Source of the DNA: Enoplolaimus lenunculus
Taxonomy: Eukaryota > Nematoda > Enoplea > Enoplida > Thoracostomopsidae
Reading direction: 5' to 3'
Length of the DNA stretch: 64,000 bases
Assembly: GCA_030248215.1 (NCBI GenBank)
Contig: JASANG010000997.1
Span: 62,001 to 126,000, forward strand
Shown: in pieces, positions 20,993 through 32,764 of the stretch
Layout: every line of letters begins with the position of its first letter
How positions within the stretch are numbered: position 1 is the stretch's first letter
Translations under genes and position numbers: made by a program
Notes under the pieces: generated by a model
Told to the model about the DNA's origin: nothing
Databases searched by the model: none
The model's input: only the letters and a program-made list of their open reading frames with translations

Positions 20993-21988
20993 TTGGCGCC
21001 TACACTGGCAGTGGCGTAGCTAGGATTTGATTTCGGCTTAAAATAGTTTAACCTAAACAACTTTTAGCGTTTGAGAATTTTTCTTTATGCTTCCACAAAA
21101 TATTGTACAGTCTGTAAAAATGTGTTTTTCGACTATAGGATTATCCCGAGATGTATATCTGTCTATCCGTTTTGGACGCGGCCCTCAAAGCTCATGAATT
21201 TCGTTTCGTAACGTTGTGCCACAGTTTGCAATGGGCTTACGTAGTGAACGAAAACCATTTTTTATACCCTGAACTGTCCAGTTTGTAGAATTTTGCAAAA
21301 CGAGTCTATTTTAATTTGATCTTGCCAAAATTTCGGAAGATATATCTCACCAACATCCGCTTATTTAAGCCTCAATAGTACATCCGCCGACATTAAAAGC
21401 GTTATAGAATTTGTAAATTTTCAAGCAATAAACATGCAAATCGTTTGTATTCCATTGAGGCGTCCTTTATAGCAAATATCAATCGAATCAACTCATTGGC
21501 TCAAAGCCGCAAATTCATAAATATGCAAAGGTTAAAATTTAAATATGAAACAGCGATCTTAAATTCCGTATGATCGAAGCCTAAAATTGCTTATAAACAA
21601 AAACCTTCACTTGGAAATCAACCAGGAATTGTTCTGTAAGAAGAGTCAACAAGATTTTGTAGAGGGCAAAGAATATTTTGTAATATAGAAATTGTTTTAA
21701 TGCTGTAGAAAAATTTAATTTCGGGGGGGCGGCGATGTGCGCAGGGAGTGGCACCCCCTCTGGCCTGCTGTCGTAGTTGAGGGTCGTACATTATTAACGG
21801 TGGTGCTATAGTTGTCGTACGGCGCCCTGCGTTACCACCACACGCCGTTAACTTATGTCAGACATTTTCTATGATTTAAAGTTGATTACTTTAGGAATAT
21901 AGTCAAAGAGTGCACGCTGCTAGGGTAATACTTACTATTCTGAGCACTTGAAGTAGCAGATTCGGTACCGGAATTAATTTGGTCCAGT
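20993..21988. other. no gene seen
   Basis: AT-rich; fragments resembling the GTAGCCAGCTCACC and GTCCGTC families appear near 21725..21860 (GGGGGGGCGGCGATG, GTACGGCGCCCTGCG). Confidence 0.4.
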
Positions 21989-22200
21989 TCCCATGTATAG
22001 AACATGGCCGGAACGTTTTCTGACCGGGCTGTAATACAGTAAGCTTAAACTTTAGACTATTTTTTGCTTAAGCTTAGGCTTAAGCTTAGGCTTAGGCTTA
22101 GGCTTTGGTATACATTTATTCTTACGCTTAGGCTAAGGTTTAGGCTTAGGCATAGGAATATGCTTATACTACTATTCCGGCCCTGTTCTATACATTGGCC
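21989..22200 (+). mobile_element. TTAGGC-array MITE, copy 8
   Basis: CCCATGTATAGAACATGGCC and GGCCCTGTTCTATACATTGG bound two hexamer arrays. Confidence 0.85.
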
Positions 22201-22289
22201 TGTTCTAGGAACCATTTCAACAATCTATTCATTACAAAAATGGACGTTTATGGACAAATTAGTAATAGACTTTCATTATTTCCGAATCA

Positions 22290-22805
22290 TGCTGGGGCGC
22301 ACAGACTCTATTACCACCCCCTCTTATGCGGATAACTACAGTACTAAAAATATGTGGTTGTGGGGCTGCTTTATGGCTTTGTTCGAAATCTGTTGTATTC
22401 TAGTGACCCAAATAAGATGTCCAAGGCAAATCAAAGACACTGGTCCCTATTTTGAGTTTTAAAAATACGAGTATCTATCGTTAATTAGAGTGGACAAACG
22501 AGTAGCCAATATTATTAAAAATAGACTCTATAAACGTCCACCACCCTGGTTAGATTGCGTATGCTTCATGGATCAAACAGATTTCAGTACAGAATTTGAC
22601 TGATTTACTTAAAACATGCATCCTCTGAAGAATTAAAAGTATATTTGGAAAGTAACGAACTTAAACAATAGACAATTGCTTGCAAAAGGTGCGTAATTCA
22701 TTCAACAGGAGATGATTTGAAAAATAAATAATAGTCCGTAACCGAATAGCAAGAGAACGCCCACTCTGGAAAGGCGGAATAAATATTATTCAGTCTCGTC
22801 TATAA
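22290..22805. repeat. relics of the GTACTGTAG MITE
   Basis: One terminus at 22310..22335 and the internal AATAGTCCGTAACCGAATAG at 22731 remain; the stretch between shows GGACGTTTATGGAC near 22238 and its inverse near 22530. Confidence 0.4.
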
Positions 22806-22994
22806 TGCAGGATTCACAATATTTGGCGTACACACTGTGGTGGTTATTCTGTGTGTCATATTTACTACTTTTCGCAAATTTCATTTCGAAACATGCGAAG
22901 ATTGAGCGTATAAAACCCGTCTTATGTTTGCCATTAAGTTCTGTTTTCAGTTACATTCTACTCTTTTCCACACTGTGAAAAAGATATAATACAA

Positions 22995-23302
22995 CCAAGA
23001 GTGGATGATGCATAAAAAAGAGTTTGCAACTGGATACATTCTGTGTAGAAAACAATGTACCCGGCACGTGTTACGTTTTTGCCCACCCCCCCTTTTATTT
23101 AGAGGAGGGGTGCAAACAGTGCGAACCTTGGCACTTTAAGTATGCGGCGACAAACATTGTTCCATTATAGTTTCATTTAAGAGTATTCATGTGATAGCGA
23201 CCCCCCTCTCAACAAGGGGGTCGGCCAAAAACGCAACGCCCGGTGGTACATTTTGTACCATGCGAAATTGCAAGAGTTGTGCACACTCTTGTATTATGCA
23301 CT
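22995..23302. mobile_element. AACGCAACGC palindromic MITE, copy 1
   Basis: CCAAGAGTGGATGATGCATA at the left and CACTCTTGTATTATGCACTA at the right. Inner arms carry GTTTTTGCCCACCCCCCC and GTCGGCCAAAAACGCAACGC. Confidence 0.82.
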
Positions 23303-23754
23303 ATTGATACACCGAATAACGTTTGCTACGGCATAAACAAGGAAAAGATTAAGAGCGAAATCCTACTGTTTGTTTCAATTTTACGAAGAGTTTTTGCAAC
23401 TTCTATGAACAAATTAGCACGCGTATCTATTTTTTATCATAGTTCTAATTTCGAAATTTTAAAAATTACATTTACAAACGTCGAGTTGGTACCTAAAACA
23501 CGTTGCTTAATATTCAAGTGAAATCTGATCTTTTCACTGTATACTTCAATTATTTAGAATATATATCAATTCAGTTGCACCTTGAAATCTCAAGGCGAAG
23601 CGATTGGTAACAAATAGCAACAATTGCAATTAAGAAAACTGCAGTCAAAATTGCAATTAAGAAAACTGCAGTCAAAATTGCAATTTATGGTGAAAAACAG
23701 AAATTGTAAGATATTACAATGTTTTCTGTTATATTTAAGCGATTCAGCACAGCG

Positions 23755-23786
23755 TGTACACAAAATATTGTGGATTTTGCATAATT
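23755..23786. repeat. CTTCAGTGTCC MITE, terminal fragment
   Basis: GTGTACACAAAATATTGTGG then ATTTTGCATAA matches only the outer terminus. Confidence 0.45.
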
Positions 23787-24000
23787 CGGTGACAATACCT
23801 ATACATTGGTTTATCATAAAATGCGCTAAAATTTTCCGCTCATTAGGGCTGGCGGAAGATGTATGCTTTACCTAAATGGACCGGTCCATTCCTTTGGAAT
23901 ATTAACCTACTTTTAAAGAAAATATCGAACTGTTTGAGACCGGCTGAGCTTAAGAGTTCGCTGAGTTCTTGACACTGACGTATCCACGGGGACGCCTCTA

Positions 24001-24072
24001 CCCTGTAAAAAATGAGGAGTCAAATTGACTCTCTCGGAAATAGGCTTTTCCTGACTACACAAACTGAGTCAA
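24001..24072. mobile_element. TA-flanked palindromic MITE, left arm only
   Basis: CCCTGTAAAAAATGAGGAGTC through CTTTTCCTGACTACACAAAC; the right arm is missing. Confidence 0.7.
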
Positions 24073-24299
24073 AACTTTCGCAAGTTATTTTTTCATTTTT
24101 ATGTATATCGCGCTGTCCCCGGCAGAAATTACTGTATCAGGCAACTGATTGCTGACACTGCTGAAGACTGGTAATATATGGTTTGGCTATAAGTTTACAC
24201 AACCGGATTCCTCGCCAAACGTCAGTCAAAAGTTGAAATAAATTAAAATTAAATGAAACATTCAACGTAAAGCATTTTGTCCAATTCATCTTGATGTCA

Positions 24300-24331
24300 T
24301 TGAAAAACACAACAACACAACAACAACAATC

Positions 24332-24365
<34 letters not shown>

Positions 24366-24372
24366 CCACAGT
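24300..24372 (+). repeat. CAA microsatellite
   Basis: About two dozen CAA triplets with a few substitutions. Confidence 0.95.
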
Positions 24373-24571
24373 AGCAACAATAATGATTACAAAAACAGTC
24401 AAAAACAAAAACAAAAAAGAAATTAAAATGAGAACAAAAATTTTTTTATATTTTGCATCCTGGTTAAACATCGCCGTAACCAGTGATTACTGGTCGAGAG
24501 CACAAAAAGACTTTTATAAATGCTGGCGCAAAGAAAATTATACTCAATTAAGAACTCGACATTTGTAGCCA

Positions 24572-24647
24572 AAACTATAGTCTAAAGCTTAAGCTTACTC
24601 TATTATAGTACCGCAAAAAGTGATTCTACCTCAAAGAAACATTGGCC
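24572..24647 (-). repeat. TTAGGC-array MITE fragment without array
   Basis: TAGTCTAAAGCTTAAGCTTA then CTCTATTATAGTACCGC and ACATTGGCC, the non-array arm only. Confidence 0.6.
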
Positions 24648-24787
24648 GTGATATTCAATAGAACAATTTGATTTTGTTAGCTTCAGTATGCGGACAGTAA
24701 CAAACATATGTGATATTCGCTGTCAAAAATTTAGAACATCACATGATTTAATGTACTACGGCTGATGACAACTCGGAATTATTGAGT

Positions 24788-24871
24788 ATTAAGGGTTCAT
24801 AAGCAGACAAAATATTTCTCCATTACCCAATGGACAAAACATGTTTCAAGCTGTCCTGGTTATAACGTTGA
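24788..24871. repeat. CGTTATAACCGGGG MITE, right-end fragment
   Basis: GTTCATAAGCAGACAAAATA and TGTCCTGGTTATAACGTTGA. Confidence 0.6.
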
Positions 24872-25196
24872 CTTTGTATTAATCCTAATCCTAAGCCTGA
24901 CTGATATCAAAATCTTTTCATGACCGTAAGAAAGCGTACAGGAGTTGTGAATTGTTATTATGTCGGCAAAAAAATTCGGTTCAGGGGGGGCGAACAGTGA
25001 AATTTTTGGCAAAAGCGTCTGATAATTTCGCTAGGAAATTATTTTGAATAATTTTTTGACAGTTGTATCGGTTTCTCTGGTTTTGTTCCATACGATTAAA
25101 AATGTTTTTAGACCATTTTGTACAAGAAATCCCGAGATGTCGCCGTATAAATTTTGGTCCTGTACTTATCTGCTGCAGGTTTGCCGTTTAAAACAT

Positions 25197-25372
25197 TGGC
25201 CAAAGTATAAAACGGGGCCGTAACAGTAGTATAAACATATTACTAAGCCTAAGTTTAATCGTAACAATGAGCTTACACATAACCCTAAGCTTAAGCAAAA
25301 AATTAGTCTAAAGCTTAAGCTTATTGCAGTCTCTCAGAAAACGTTCCGCTCCTGATCTTTCATGCATGGGCC
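25197..25372 (-). mobile_element. TTAGGC-array MITE, copy 9
   Basis: GGCCAAAGTATAAAACGGGG and ACGTTCCGCTCCTGATC with GCATGGGCC; a short array. Confidence 0.8.
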
Positions 25373-25674
25373 GAAATATTGATGTCTAAAAATAGTCACA
25401 TTAACATTAAAGTTATTCAAAAATCACAATACATATGCCGCCGTCACCCCTGTGGCACTGACTACAATTATGATACAGATTCCGTAGAAAAAACAAAACA
25501 TAAACAAAATCTAAAGCGAGAGTCAAATTCGAGATGAGCTGGCAGGTGAATTAAATATTTTCCCAAAAATTCCCGCATGGTAAAAATTTAAATTTCAGCG
25601 GCCAACACAAATTTGGGCCCTTGTACACTTTGTTTCACACGTAAATGCTGGTAACCCCGATTGACGACTATGCC

Positions 25675-26212
25675 ACCCATTAGGGTACAACCGGAGGTCT
25701 GACTCCGGCTCCGGCTCCGGCAGAAAATCGACCTCTGTCTCTGGCTCCGGGTTCGGTAGAATGTGTGCCGGAGGTTTCGGCAATTTCGGTAGTAAAATTT
25801 TGCACTATTTTGCAAAATTTATTTGCTTAGCGCGTCGTTTTGTTTTACTTTTGTCACAATTTTCAGGAAAGAATATCCGAAATTTTGCAGAAAGTTAGCG
25901 CCAAACCAAACAAGTGCGATACATATTGCACATATTGGAAAAAAAATAACTAATTAACCATTGTTTTTACTACCTAATTTCGCCTCACCTCCGGCTACGG
26001 CTCCGGCAAGTTTCGTTAATCTCCGGCCTCACCTCCGGCTACGGCTCCGGCAAGTTTCGTTAATCTCCGGCCTCACCTCCGGCTACGGCTCCGGCAAGTT
26101 TCGTTAATCTCCGGCCTCACCTCCGGCTACGGCTCCGGCAAGTTTCGTTAATCTCCGGCCTCGGCTCCGGCTCTAGTATTTTTCACCTCCGGTTGCACCA
26201 TGCTACCCATAG
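25675..26212. mobile_element. CTCCGG-rich MITE with 44-bp tandem repeat
   Basis: GGGTACAACCGGAGGTCTG and ACCTCCGGTTGCACCATGC form the ends. From 25983 to 26160 four nearly identical 44-bp units read CACCTCCGGCTACGGCTCCG then GCAAGTTTCGTTAAT. Confidence 0.82.
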
Positions 26213-26387
26213 GTGAGTTTTTTCATATATGATCGAAGATGACTATAAAGGCCGGTTACGGATTCATGGATCCGATGCTATCCCTACGACATATACAATA
26301 GACTGATTCGAGATTCAACGGCCGCGGAACGGACCGTGTGCAGTCTTCACCGGACGGAGCCGAAGGCCACGGACCGGACCGTTGAAT

Positions 26388-26530
26388 CCATGTTAAGGGG
26401 CGTCCAGGTTTTTGGTGGGTCTGCAAAACAGTAGGTTTAGATTCTAAACTACATTTTTTGCTTTGTCTTTAGGCTTAGGCTTAGGAATACGCTTAATCTA
26501 CTGTTACGTCCCCTAAAATAACATTGGTCC
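26388..26530 (+). mobile_element. TTAGGC-array MITE, GGGGCGTCC subfamily, copy 3
   Basis: CATGTTAAGGGGCGTCCAGG and TACGTCCCCTAAAATAACAT; two or three hexamers. Confidence 0.82.
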
Positions 26531-26907
26531 CAGTGCTTATGGCCTCTGGTTTATTAAAGATGCAAAAGGTTTATGACAAGACCTTTTCATCAAAGTTTAG
26601 CTATCGTTCTATAGTTTCCCTGGCGAATCACAATAAAATAGCGTTCGAACAGATTTTTAGAACCTGATGTCTATAAATATGCAAAGCCTGAACGACCACA
26701 AATCCCTAATGAATTTAGGCTTTGTTTTTTTCAGTACAGAAATACTATTTCTAAACCAATGAAAATCCTTGAAGGCCATTGTTTTACTGTTTTACACAAA
26801 CTTCCAAGATAAAATACCTGAAATGATTCAAAAGGTTATTTTGTAAACTGGATCACGTTTCAAAATAGGTTAGCTTAAGCATCGGCGTTCTATAAAATTA
26901 TTCGTAG

Positions 26908-27602
26908 ATTCACGTTATAACCGGGGTAGGCGTGACACGGTTTGTCCCATGTTGATTCAATGTCAACATAAAAATACGGGCTGTTATATCGGGTCAACAG
27001 GAATAACTCGAATGTCATATGACACTAACAAACCACCGCTTTCAGATGCTCGATGTGTGCAAGAGTCGGTATGTCACATGATACTGTGGGACATTTAAAC
27101 AAATTTATTGATATTCTAAAATTACAACGAATATCATATGATGTTCATCGGACTCAATATCATGTGATATTCAGCGAGACAGCCCAATCTTCACGTGGTT
27201 ATAAATGAATAGAAAGTCGAACGACACATGCGCAGTGTACTTTAAAATACCAAAAACAACGCCGGAAAATTTGTTTCCGACACAAAATCGTTCAGAACTA
27301 CAGCGTAAAAATTCAAAAAATCAAATTCCACGTTCTAGTATCATATGATTTACAACAGGACAATTTGGGTACTTATGTTACCTCAAGAATGCAGACATTT
27401 GAAAATATGTCGTATGATATTCGCGGACAATACGTCGAATGTCGTATGATATTGAAGAACGGGTGACCTACCCATGATAATAGCAATCAAATAGGTCCAA
27501 AAGTTTGACTACGATATGTGGTTTATAAGCAGACAAAATATTACCCAATCGGCTAATACGGACAAAATGCGTCCCAAGCTGCCCCGGTTATAACGTGAAC
27601 CC
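26908..27602. mobile_element. CGTTATAACCGGGG MITE with TCATATGATATTC array
   Basis: GATTCACGTTATAACCGGGG and CCCCGGTTATAACGTGAAC are near-perfect terminal repeats. Inside are at least seven degenerate copies of the palindrome GAATATCATATGATATTC, spaced irregularly between 27010 and 27450. Confidence 0.87.
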
Positions 27603-27878
27603 CGCAACACATTTCACAAATATTAGGATTCATTTTTATTTTTTTAAACTTTTTAAGTGAGTGTTTTTAGACCCGTCCGTAGCCAATTGTGGTCCACGAG
27701 AACTCCGGTGTAGGTTGGAAGCACTGCAAACCCCCCCCCCCGAACTCCATTGCCTAAAATCCCACTCTAACATGTTGGGTTGATTACGAAAATTAGGCAT
27801 AAGGTTTAAACTGTCTAGCGGCTAATCTCTGATTTAGGATTACGCATTTTAACACAATGCTAATACTTAGGGTCATGC

Positions 27879-28012
27879 TATACTTTTGATGACGTCCGGC
27901 ACCGTTCAGCGCCGTCCGGAACCGTTCGTCATCTTCGGGTATCGTACGCGAATTCCTCACATACAATACCGTATGATGACGGAATAAGTATTGCACCGCC
28001 CTCAGGCTGTGG
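27879..28012. mobile_element. GTCCGTCACCG MITE, copy 3
   Basis: AGGGTCATGCTATACTTTTG and AAGTATTGCACCGCCCT, 134 bp, few internal units. Confidence 0.78.
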
Positions 28013-28242
28013 CGTCAGAATAGACTTGGGGCTTTTAATCAAACCCTAAAACGTAAAAATTGGCCGAACGATGTGTAGCCAGCAACCCATGTTTTGTCTG
28101 TTAGTCCAGGGTGACTGGCTATAAAATGTATACAAGCAATTTCAAATTTTGAATTTTTTATTAAAAGATATGAATCCTATGCAAAATATAAACTGAAAAC
28201 AAATCTTATACACAAATATTACAGTAATGTTAGCTTTAATGT

Positions 28243-28433
28243 TGGCAAGAACAGGGGCGGAACAGTATTATAAGATTATTCCTGAGCCTAAGCTTAAGCC
28301 TAAGCGTAAGAATGAGTTTATTCTTTAGCCGAAGCCGAAGCCTAAGCCAAGCAAGTAAATTAGTCCAAAGCTTAAACTTACTCTTTATTAGTCCCACAGA
28401 AAAACGTTTCGCCCCGGATCTTTTACATGGGCC
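28243..28433 (-). mobile_element. TTAGGC-array MITE, copy 10
   Basis: AGAACAGGGGCGGAACAG and CGTTTCGCCCCGGATC with TTACATGGGCC; flanked by ATGTT on both sides, a possible target duplication. Confidence 0.85.
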
Positions 28434-28596
28434 ATGTTGGCGATGTGCCAAAATTCCTTCACCCCAATCAACCCACAATGTACACCTCAAATTGATTATT
28501 CCAAATGTTTAGCTTATTATAGAAAGTATTTTTTTCTAAAATTCAAAAATTAATTCCTACATCGACTATGTCCTGTGTAAAATGTTGAAAATCACA

Positions 28597-28773
28597 GCCC
28601 ATGTTACTTTAAGGGGCGTCCAGGTTTATTATGGGTCCATAAAAGAGTAGGTTTAGATTCTAGATTACATTTTTTGCTTAGGCTTAGGCTTGCGAACACA
28701 TGTTTGCAACGCTTAGGCTTAGGCTTAGGAATACGCTTAATCTACTGTTACACCCCTTAAAGTAACATTGGCC
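28597..28773 (+). mobile_element. TTAGGC-array MITE, GGGGCGTCC subfamily, copy 4
   Basis: GCCCATGTTACTTTAAGGGG and CCCCTTAAAGTAACATTGGC; a well-preserved member with two short arrays. Confidence 0.87.
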
Positions 28774-29008
28774 AAAATCACGATGAATACTTTTTTACTA
28801 CAATTGAAGCAACAGAAACATAAAAAAATCTTTCAATCCATTCTACTTCAATATCTGTTTCCGTTATTTTTACTGTTTCAATTTCAGATAAAAAAACCGC
28901 AACAAATGGTTTAATGCTTTGAATAATGGTAATGTTTTAAATTTTATTTGAAATTAAAATTAGTTGATCGAATCCAGCTTGTTTTAGTGAACAATACTTC
29001 AACCTTAC

Positions 29009-29393
29009 GCAACTTCCACAATAACATGCGTACACCAGGTGACTTTTGAGGGGTAGTGTCATGGACACTGAAGCCAAAATAGCTTCAGTATCCTGAACGC
29101 TGAATCTTTTTTGGCTTCAGTATCCAGGATACTGATGTTTTTTGGCTTCAGTATGGGGGACACTGAAGCGAAAAAAGCTTCAGTGTCCGGGACACTGAAG
29201 CCAAAAAGCATCGGTATCCAGGATTTTTTATTTCAGTGTCCTGGACACTGAAGCTTTTTTGGCTTTAGTGTCCAGGATATTGATGCCAAAACGCTTCAGT
29301 ATCCAGGTTACTGAAGCCAAAAAAGTTTCAGTGTCAATGACACTACCCTCTCAAAAGTCACCTGGTGTACGCATGTTACTGTGAAAATTGCAT
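29009..29393. mobile_element. CTTCAGTGTCC-array MITE, copy 2
   Basis: TTCCACAATAACATGCGTAC and GTACGCATGTTACTGTGAAA bound about ten units such as AGTGTCCTGGACACTGAAGC with AAAAA spacers. Confidence 0.88.
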
Positions 29394-29740
29394 TATTGCA
29401 CCAAACTCAAAAATGACGTTTCGTAGATTATATGCAAGCCAGAAAATCACAAATTTTATATTGACAGAAAGGCTTCAAAAAAAGTTGCTTTGGCTAAAAT
29501 CAGCAAAGTTTTCGCTACAAAATACAGGAAATCAAACTTATCGAACCGGTCTCGCATGAGTTGTGGTGAAGTTTGTTGTTCGATTTCAAATTTATAAATC
29601 AATTGATCCTATTTGATACACAGCCGAACTACTGAAGTCTATCAATTTGAGAAATTTAAAAATACTTGTATGTTGTTAAAAACACAACAACAGGGTTTTT
29701 ACTGTGATTGTTTTATGAAAAATAGTTCGATGTTAATCAG

Positions 29741-29961
29741 AGCCCGTATTCTCAAATGTGAGTAGCACCTATTTCCAGTTGGAGATAGGTCCTGTAACTA
29801 TGGAACCAGCTCATGATGAGATTCGAAATTCAGCACATTGTTTGCGTTTGATTTGCCCAACTTCTGCACCAATATTGAGATCTGCAACTGCCAATGTTCG
29901 TCAGTTTGAAAACATATCGCTAATTGATGATAGGTGCTATACGCATTGGAGAATACGGGCT
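29741..29961. mobile_element. TAGCACCTATCACC MITE, copy 2
   Basis: AGCCCGTATTCTCAAATGTG and GAGAATACGGGCT; the direct flanks CAG/CAG suggest a 3-bp target duplication. Confidence 0.87.
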
Positions 29962-30134
29962 CAGGGTTTAGAAAAAATTGATTAGCCTGCACCAACCCTA
30001 AACAGCTGTTTGATTTTCCATTCAGGCAGCCAGTCCCCTTCTCAAAAAAGCACCTTACAGTGAGCTACAAAACTTACAGCGCACAATGAAGAAAATTTCA
30101 GCTCCAAAATAGTGTCCTCTCATCAAAAATTTTT

Positions 30135-30317
30135 GGCCAATGTGCAGAACAGGGCCGTAACAGTAGAATAAGCGTATTCCTAAACCGAAGTCTAAGCGTT
30201 ACAATGGGTTTATGCGTCAGTCGAAGCCTAAGTCTAAACAAAAATAATCTAAAACTTAAGCTTACTCTAATACAGGTCATCAGAAAAACGTTCCGCGCTA
30301 TAATCTTTACATGGGCC
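30135..30317 (-). mobile_element. TTAGGC-array MITE, copy 11
   Basis: GGCCAATGTGCAGAACAGGG and TTCCGCGCTATAATCTTTAC with ATGGGCCC; the array is degenerate (CCGAAG, CCTAAG). Confidence 0.8.
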
Positions 30318-30632
30318 CGAACATTTACTCTATGTTGAGTGTAGCATCTATGATCAGCTAGCGATAGGATTTCAAACTAAGCGAACAGTTGATTCTACGG
30401 CTTAAACTTTGAATGATGTAGAAAAAGCTTCACACGTTTTAGAATAAGCTGACAAGATGAGGTTTACAATCCCCTGAAATGAAATCATTTAGACGCCACA
30501 GGATATATGGCATTCAAGATGCTAAAACAACGCTAATTTTTAAGCCAATCTATTTCTAGCTCCAAAAACACAACATCCATTATTGACAACTGGTGATAGT
30601 TACTATACACATTTGAGAATAAAGCCAAAAAT
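30318..30632. mobile_element. TAGCACCTATCACC MITE, longer diverged copy
   Basis: GTGTAGCATCTATGATCAGC at the left and AACTGGTGATAGTTACTATA plus CACATTTGAGAATA at the right enclose unrelated sequence. Confidence 0.55.
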
Positions 30633-31196
30633 AAGACATTTAACAAAATATTTCCGCAAATTACTCGGATTTCGAAACAATAGACAACATTGTTTGTAAT
30701 CAAAAACATGTGTTTTAGTCAATTTTAGCCATTAATAGTTTTTTTACAAATCAAATCCATAGAAAATCACCCACATCCGCAAGGTTTTTCATGTGCTAAG
30801 CGGCACATGCCTCCCAGGCTTATTTTGGGCCAAAAATTAAATAATGTAAAATGTTAAAAAAATAACAACAAAATATACAACTAAATTGAATGTATTGTCA
30901 TGAATTAAAACAATGCATTTTTAAATAAAATACAAATATGTAAAAAGATTTCAATTAACGGATATACGCCCTAATTTTGAGCACTCTTACCATTTGGGTC
31001 AAATGCCGGCTGACGGGCATATATCGGCCAAGAGTCGCCTTTGCTGCTGTGTTATTTTTCATGAAACTCCTGATTAGTTACATACCGAGATTTATTTATT
31101 TTACCATCAAAAAATACTCAGTGTACCAATTTACGGTACGACATATAAGAGTACGTTTTACCTCAAACCCGTATGTTTGTTACAAAATAATTCGAA
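30633..31196. other. no recognisable feature
   Basis: AT-rich unique sequence. A 77-codon plus frame (30977..31210) shows hydrophobic runs but no start context or family match. Confidence 0.4.
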
Positions 31197-31440
31197 ATAA
31201 CCCTTTCTAACATGACTAATTTCAATTTCATACGATATGTAATTCAAAAGTAATATTCGATCCCCAGTCTTACGGATGGGCTTGAGGTTACGGTGACCAC
31301 TGAGCTATAGGAGCTTGACGCTCGAGCCCGAGACGGCTCTTACGTCTTGTAGAGAATTGGCACTGCGCGTATATGATAGAACTATTAAATACTGCTCACA
31401 GGGTCAGTATTGCTCGTATATTATTTGTATTTAGTTGCTC
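31197..31440 (+). mobile_element. TTAA-flanked MITE, diverged copy 5
   Basis: Left end ATAACCCTTTCTAACATGA and core CCACTGAGCTATAGGAGC with GACGCTCGAGCCCGAG match the family; the right end is eroded. Confidence 0.6.
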
Positions 31441-31531
31441 AACTGAAAAGTTTACCATTATTTTATCTTTTTATACTTTAATACATAACTTCCATGTTTG
31501 TTCCCACCAAAATTAGACGTTTAAAAACTAC

Positions 31532-31670
31532 GTTTGTAAGCGCGCAGTGGTAGAGTATTCGCTTAAGGATCCGTATGCTGGAGAGTTCGATCCCCGCTGG
31601 AGTACCGTTTTTCCAGCTGCTTAATAAAAAGGTCTGATGTCCCGGTTCCTACATAGACAGACAACGCTTA
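31532..31670 (+). repeat. tRNA-derived SINE, copy 2
   Basis: Same head and tail as the 55971 copy but with a worn 5' end: GCGCGCAGTGGTAGAGTATT, GGAGAGTTCGATCCCCGC, then CAGCTGCTTAATAAAAAGG and CCCGGTTCCTACATAGAC. Confidence 0.7.
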
Positions 31671-31942
31671 CTTGTCGCCGCATAAACGACTACGATACGT
31701 TTACAACATAAAATTTAACCTTGCTACAATAATGTGTCATAAGGTACGGTTAACGTGTGACAAAATTAAAATTTGTAACGCGTTAACCCTACCTTACGAC
31801 ACATTTTGTGGCAAAGATATATAATATATTGTGAACGCCGATTTGTGCCGAACGCGAATTGCTGTAATCTTGACAGCCAGAGCAACATATCAATCAAGTT
31901 GCTAATTCGCAGTTTGGGCATTGAGTATGTTTATCGAAATAA

Positions 31943-32393
31943 GGACCGTATTCACAAATGTCTATAGCTCCTATGACCATTTATTTTGGACAGACTCCCT
32001 ATATTGGCCAACGAGGCTGTTGCCTAAAGGGATTTGATTCAAAATGCAAAACAGGGGTCCAGGAATTCGTAACTGCAGAACCTAAGGCTCTACTGACTCC
32101 ATTGCGATGATTTATCCTTCCCAAACAAATCCATCGTAGTTTTGAAATGCGTCTACATCCACCCTGAGTTTGCTCGTGACAGTTCGTTCGATATTCAACC
32201 TTTGTTTTGATCCTTGGTGATCCAGACGTTGTAGAAAACCGGTCAGGACAAAATCTATAGTAAATTTGGTTTGACCTACTACAATAGGATATCTTGTGTG
32301 GATTTTTAACTTATTTCCTTCTTGATGCAGAATATATATCGCAAACTGGTGATAGGTTCTACATACATTTGAGAATACAGACATAGAACGAAC
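31943..32393. mobile_element. TAGCACCTATCACC element with unrelated interior, overlapping the aminopeptidase 3' flank
   Basis: GGACCGTATTCACAAATGTC and TATAGCTCCTATGACC at the left, AACTGGTGATAGGTTCTACA and TTTGAGAATACAG at the right, 450 bp apart. The interior is open on the minus strand over about 80 codons (VGQTKFTIDFVLTGFLQR) but I recognise nothing in it. Confidence 0.5.
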
Positions 32394-32614
32394 GTGGATG
32401 CAATGGGACGAAAATCCGTTGGAGCAAAACCGAATAAATGGAGAAAAAGTAGAAAACATTAAACATAGCAGAATTGGTATCGGAACGGATGTGTTGCGCA
32501 ATGAATACAACGACGGAGGAAAGCCGTAACAAATCGTTGATGTCAACTGGGATATCATGGCAAAGATCAAAGAAAAAAAGCCGACAAAAGGAATAACACA
32601 AAGAGGCGGCGAGT

Positions 32615-32764
32615 TCAAAGAGAATTGCTTTGAATGACGTCAAGGACTTGTCCGCCATACTGACTCATCCATCGGACGTTTGCCAACACTCCAGACAACG
32701 CGGTGTCAAGTACGACTTTGTGTTTGGCGTAGAATTTCGGATAGTCGGCAAAAAGTCTTTTGAT
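32615..32764 (-). CDS. aminopeptidase exon 21: C-terminus and stop
   Basis: The acceptor GCTTTCAG|ATC opens [20 protein letters not shown], then [20 protein letters not shown] and LDVIQSNSL before TGA. ..AL..V.ANI.WM......V..W is the normal end of aminopeptidase N-type proteins. A minus-strand AATAAA at 31985..31980 could be the polyadenylation signal; it lies inside a repeat of the TAGCACCTATCACC family. Confidence 0.92.
   Translation of the reverse strand: MKRLFADYPKFYAKHKVVLDTALSGVLANVRWMSQYGGQVLDVIQSNSL

Noticed and set aside
32112-32618. 168-codon minus frame downstream of the aminopeptidase
   Set aside because: It starts in the last bases of the real terminal exon in another frame and runs through the 3' flank and a repeat; the true stop is at 32615.
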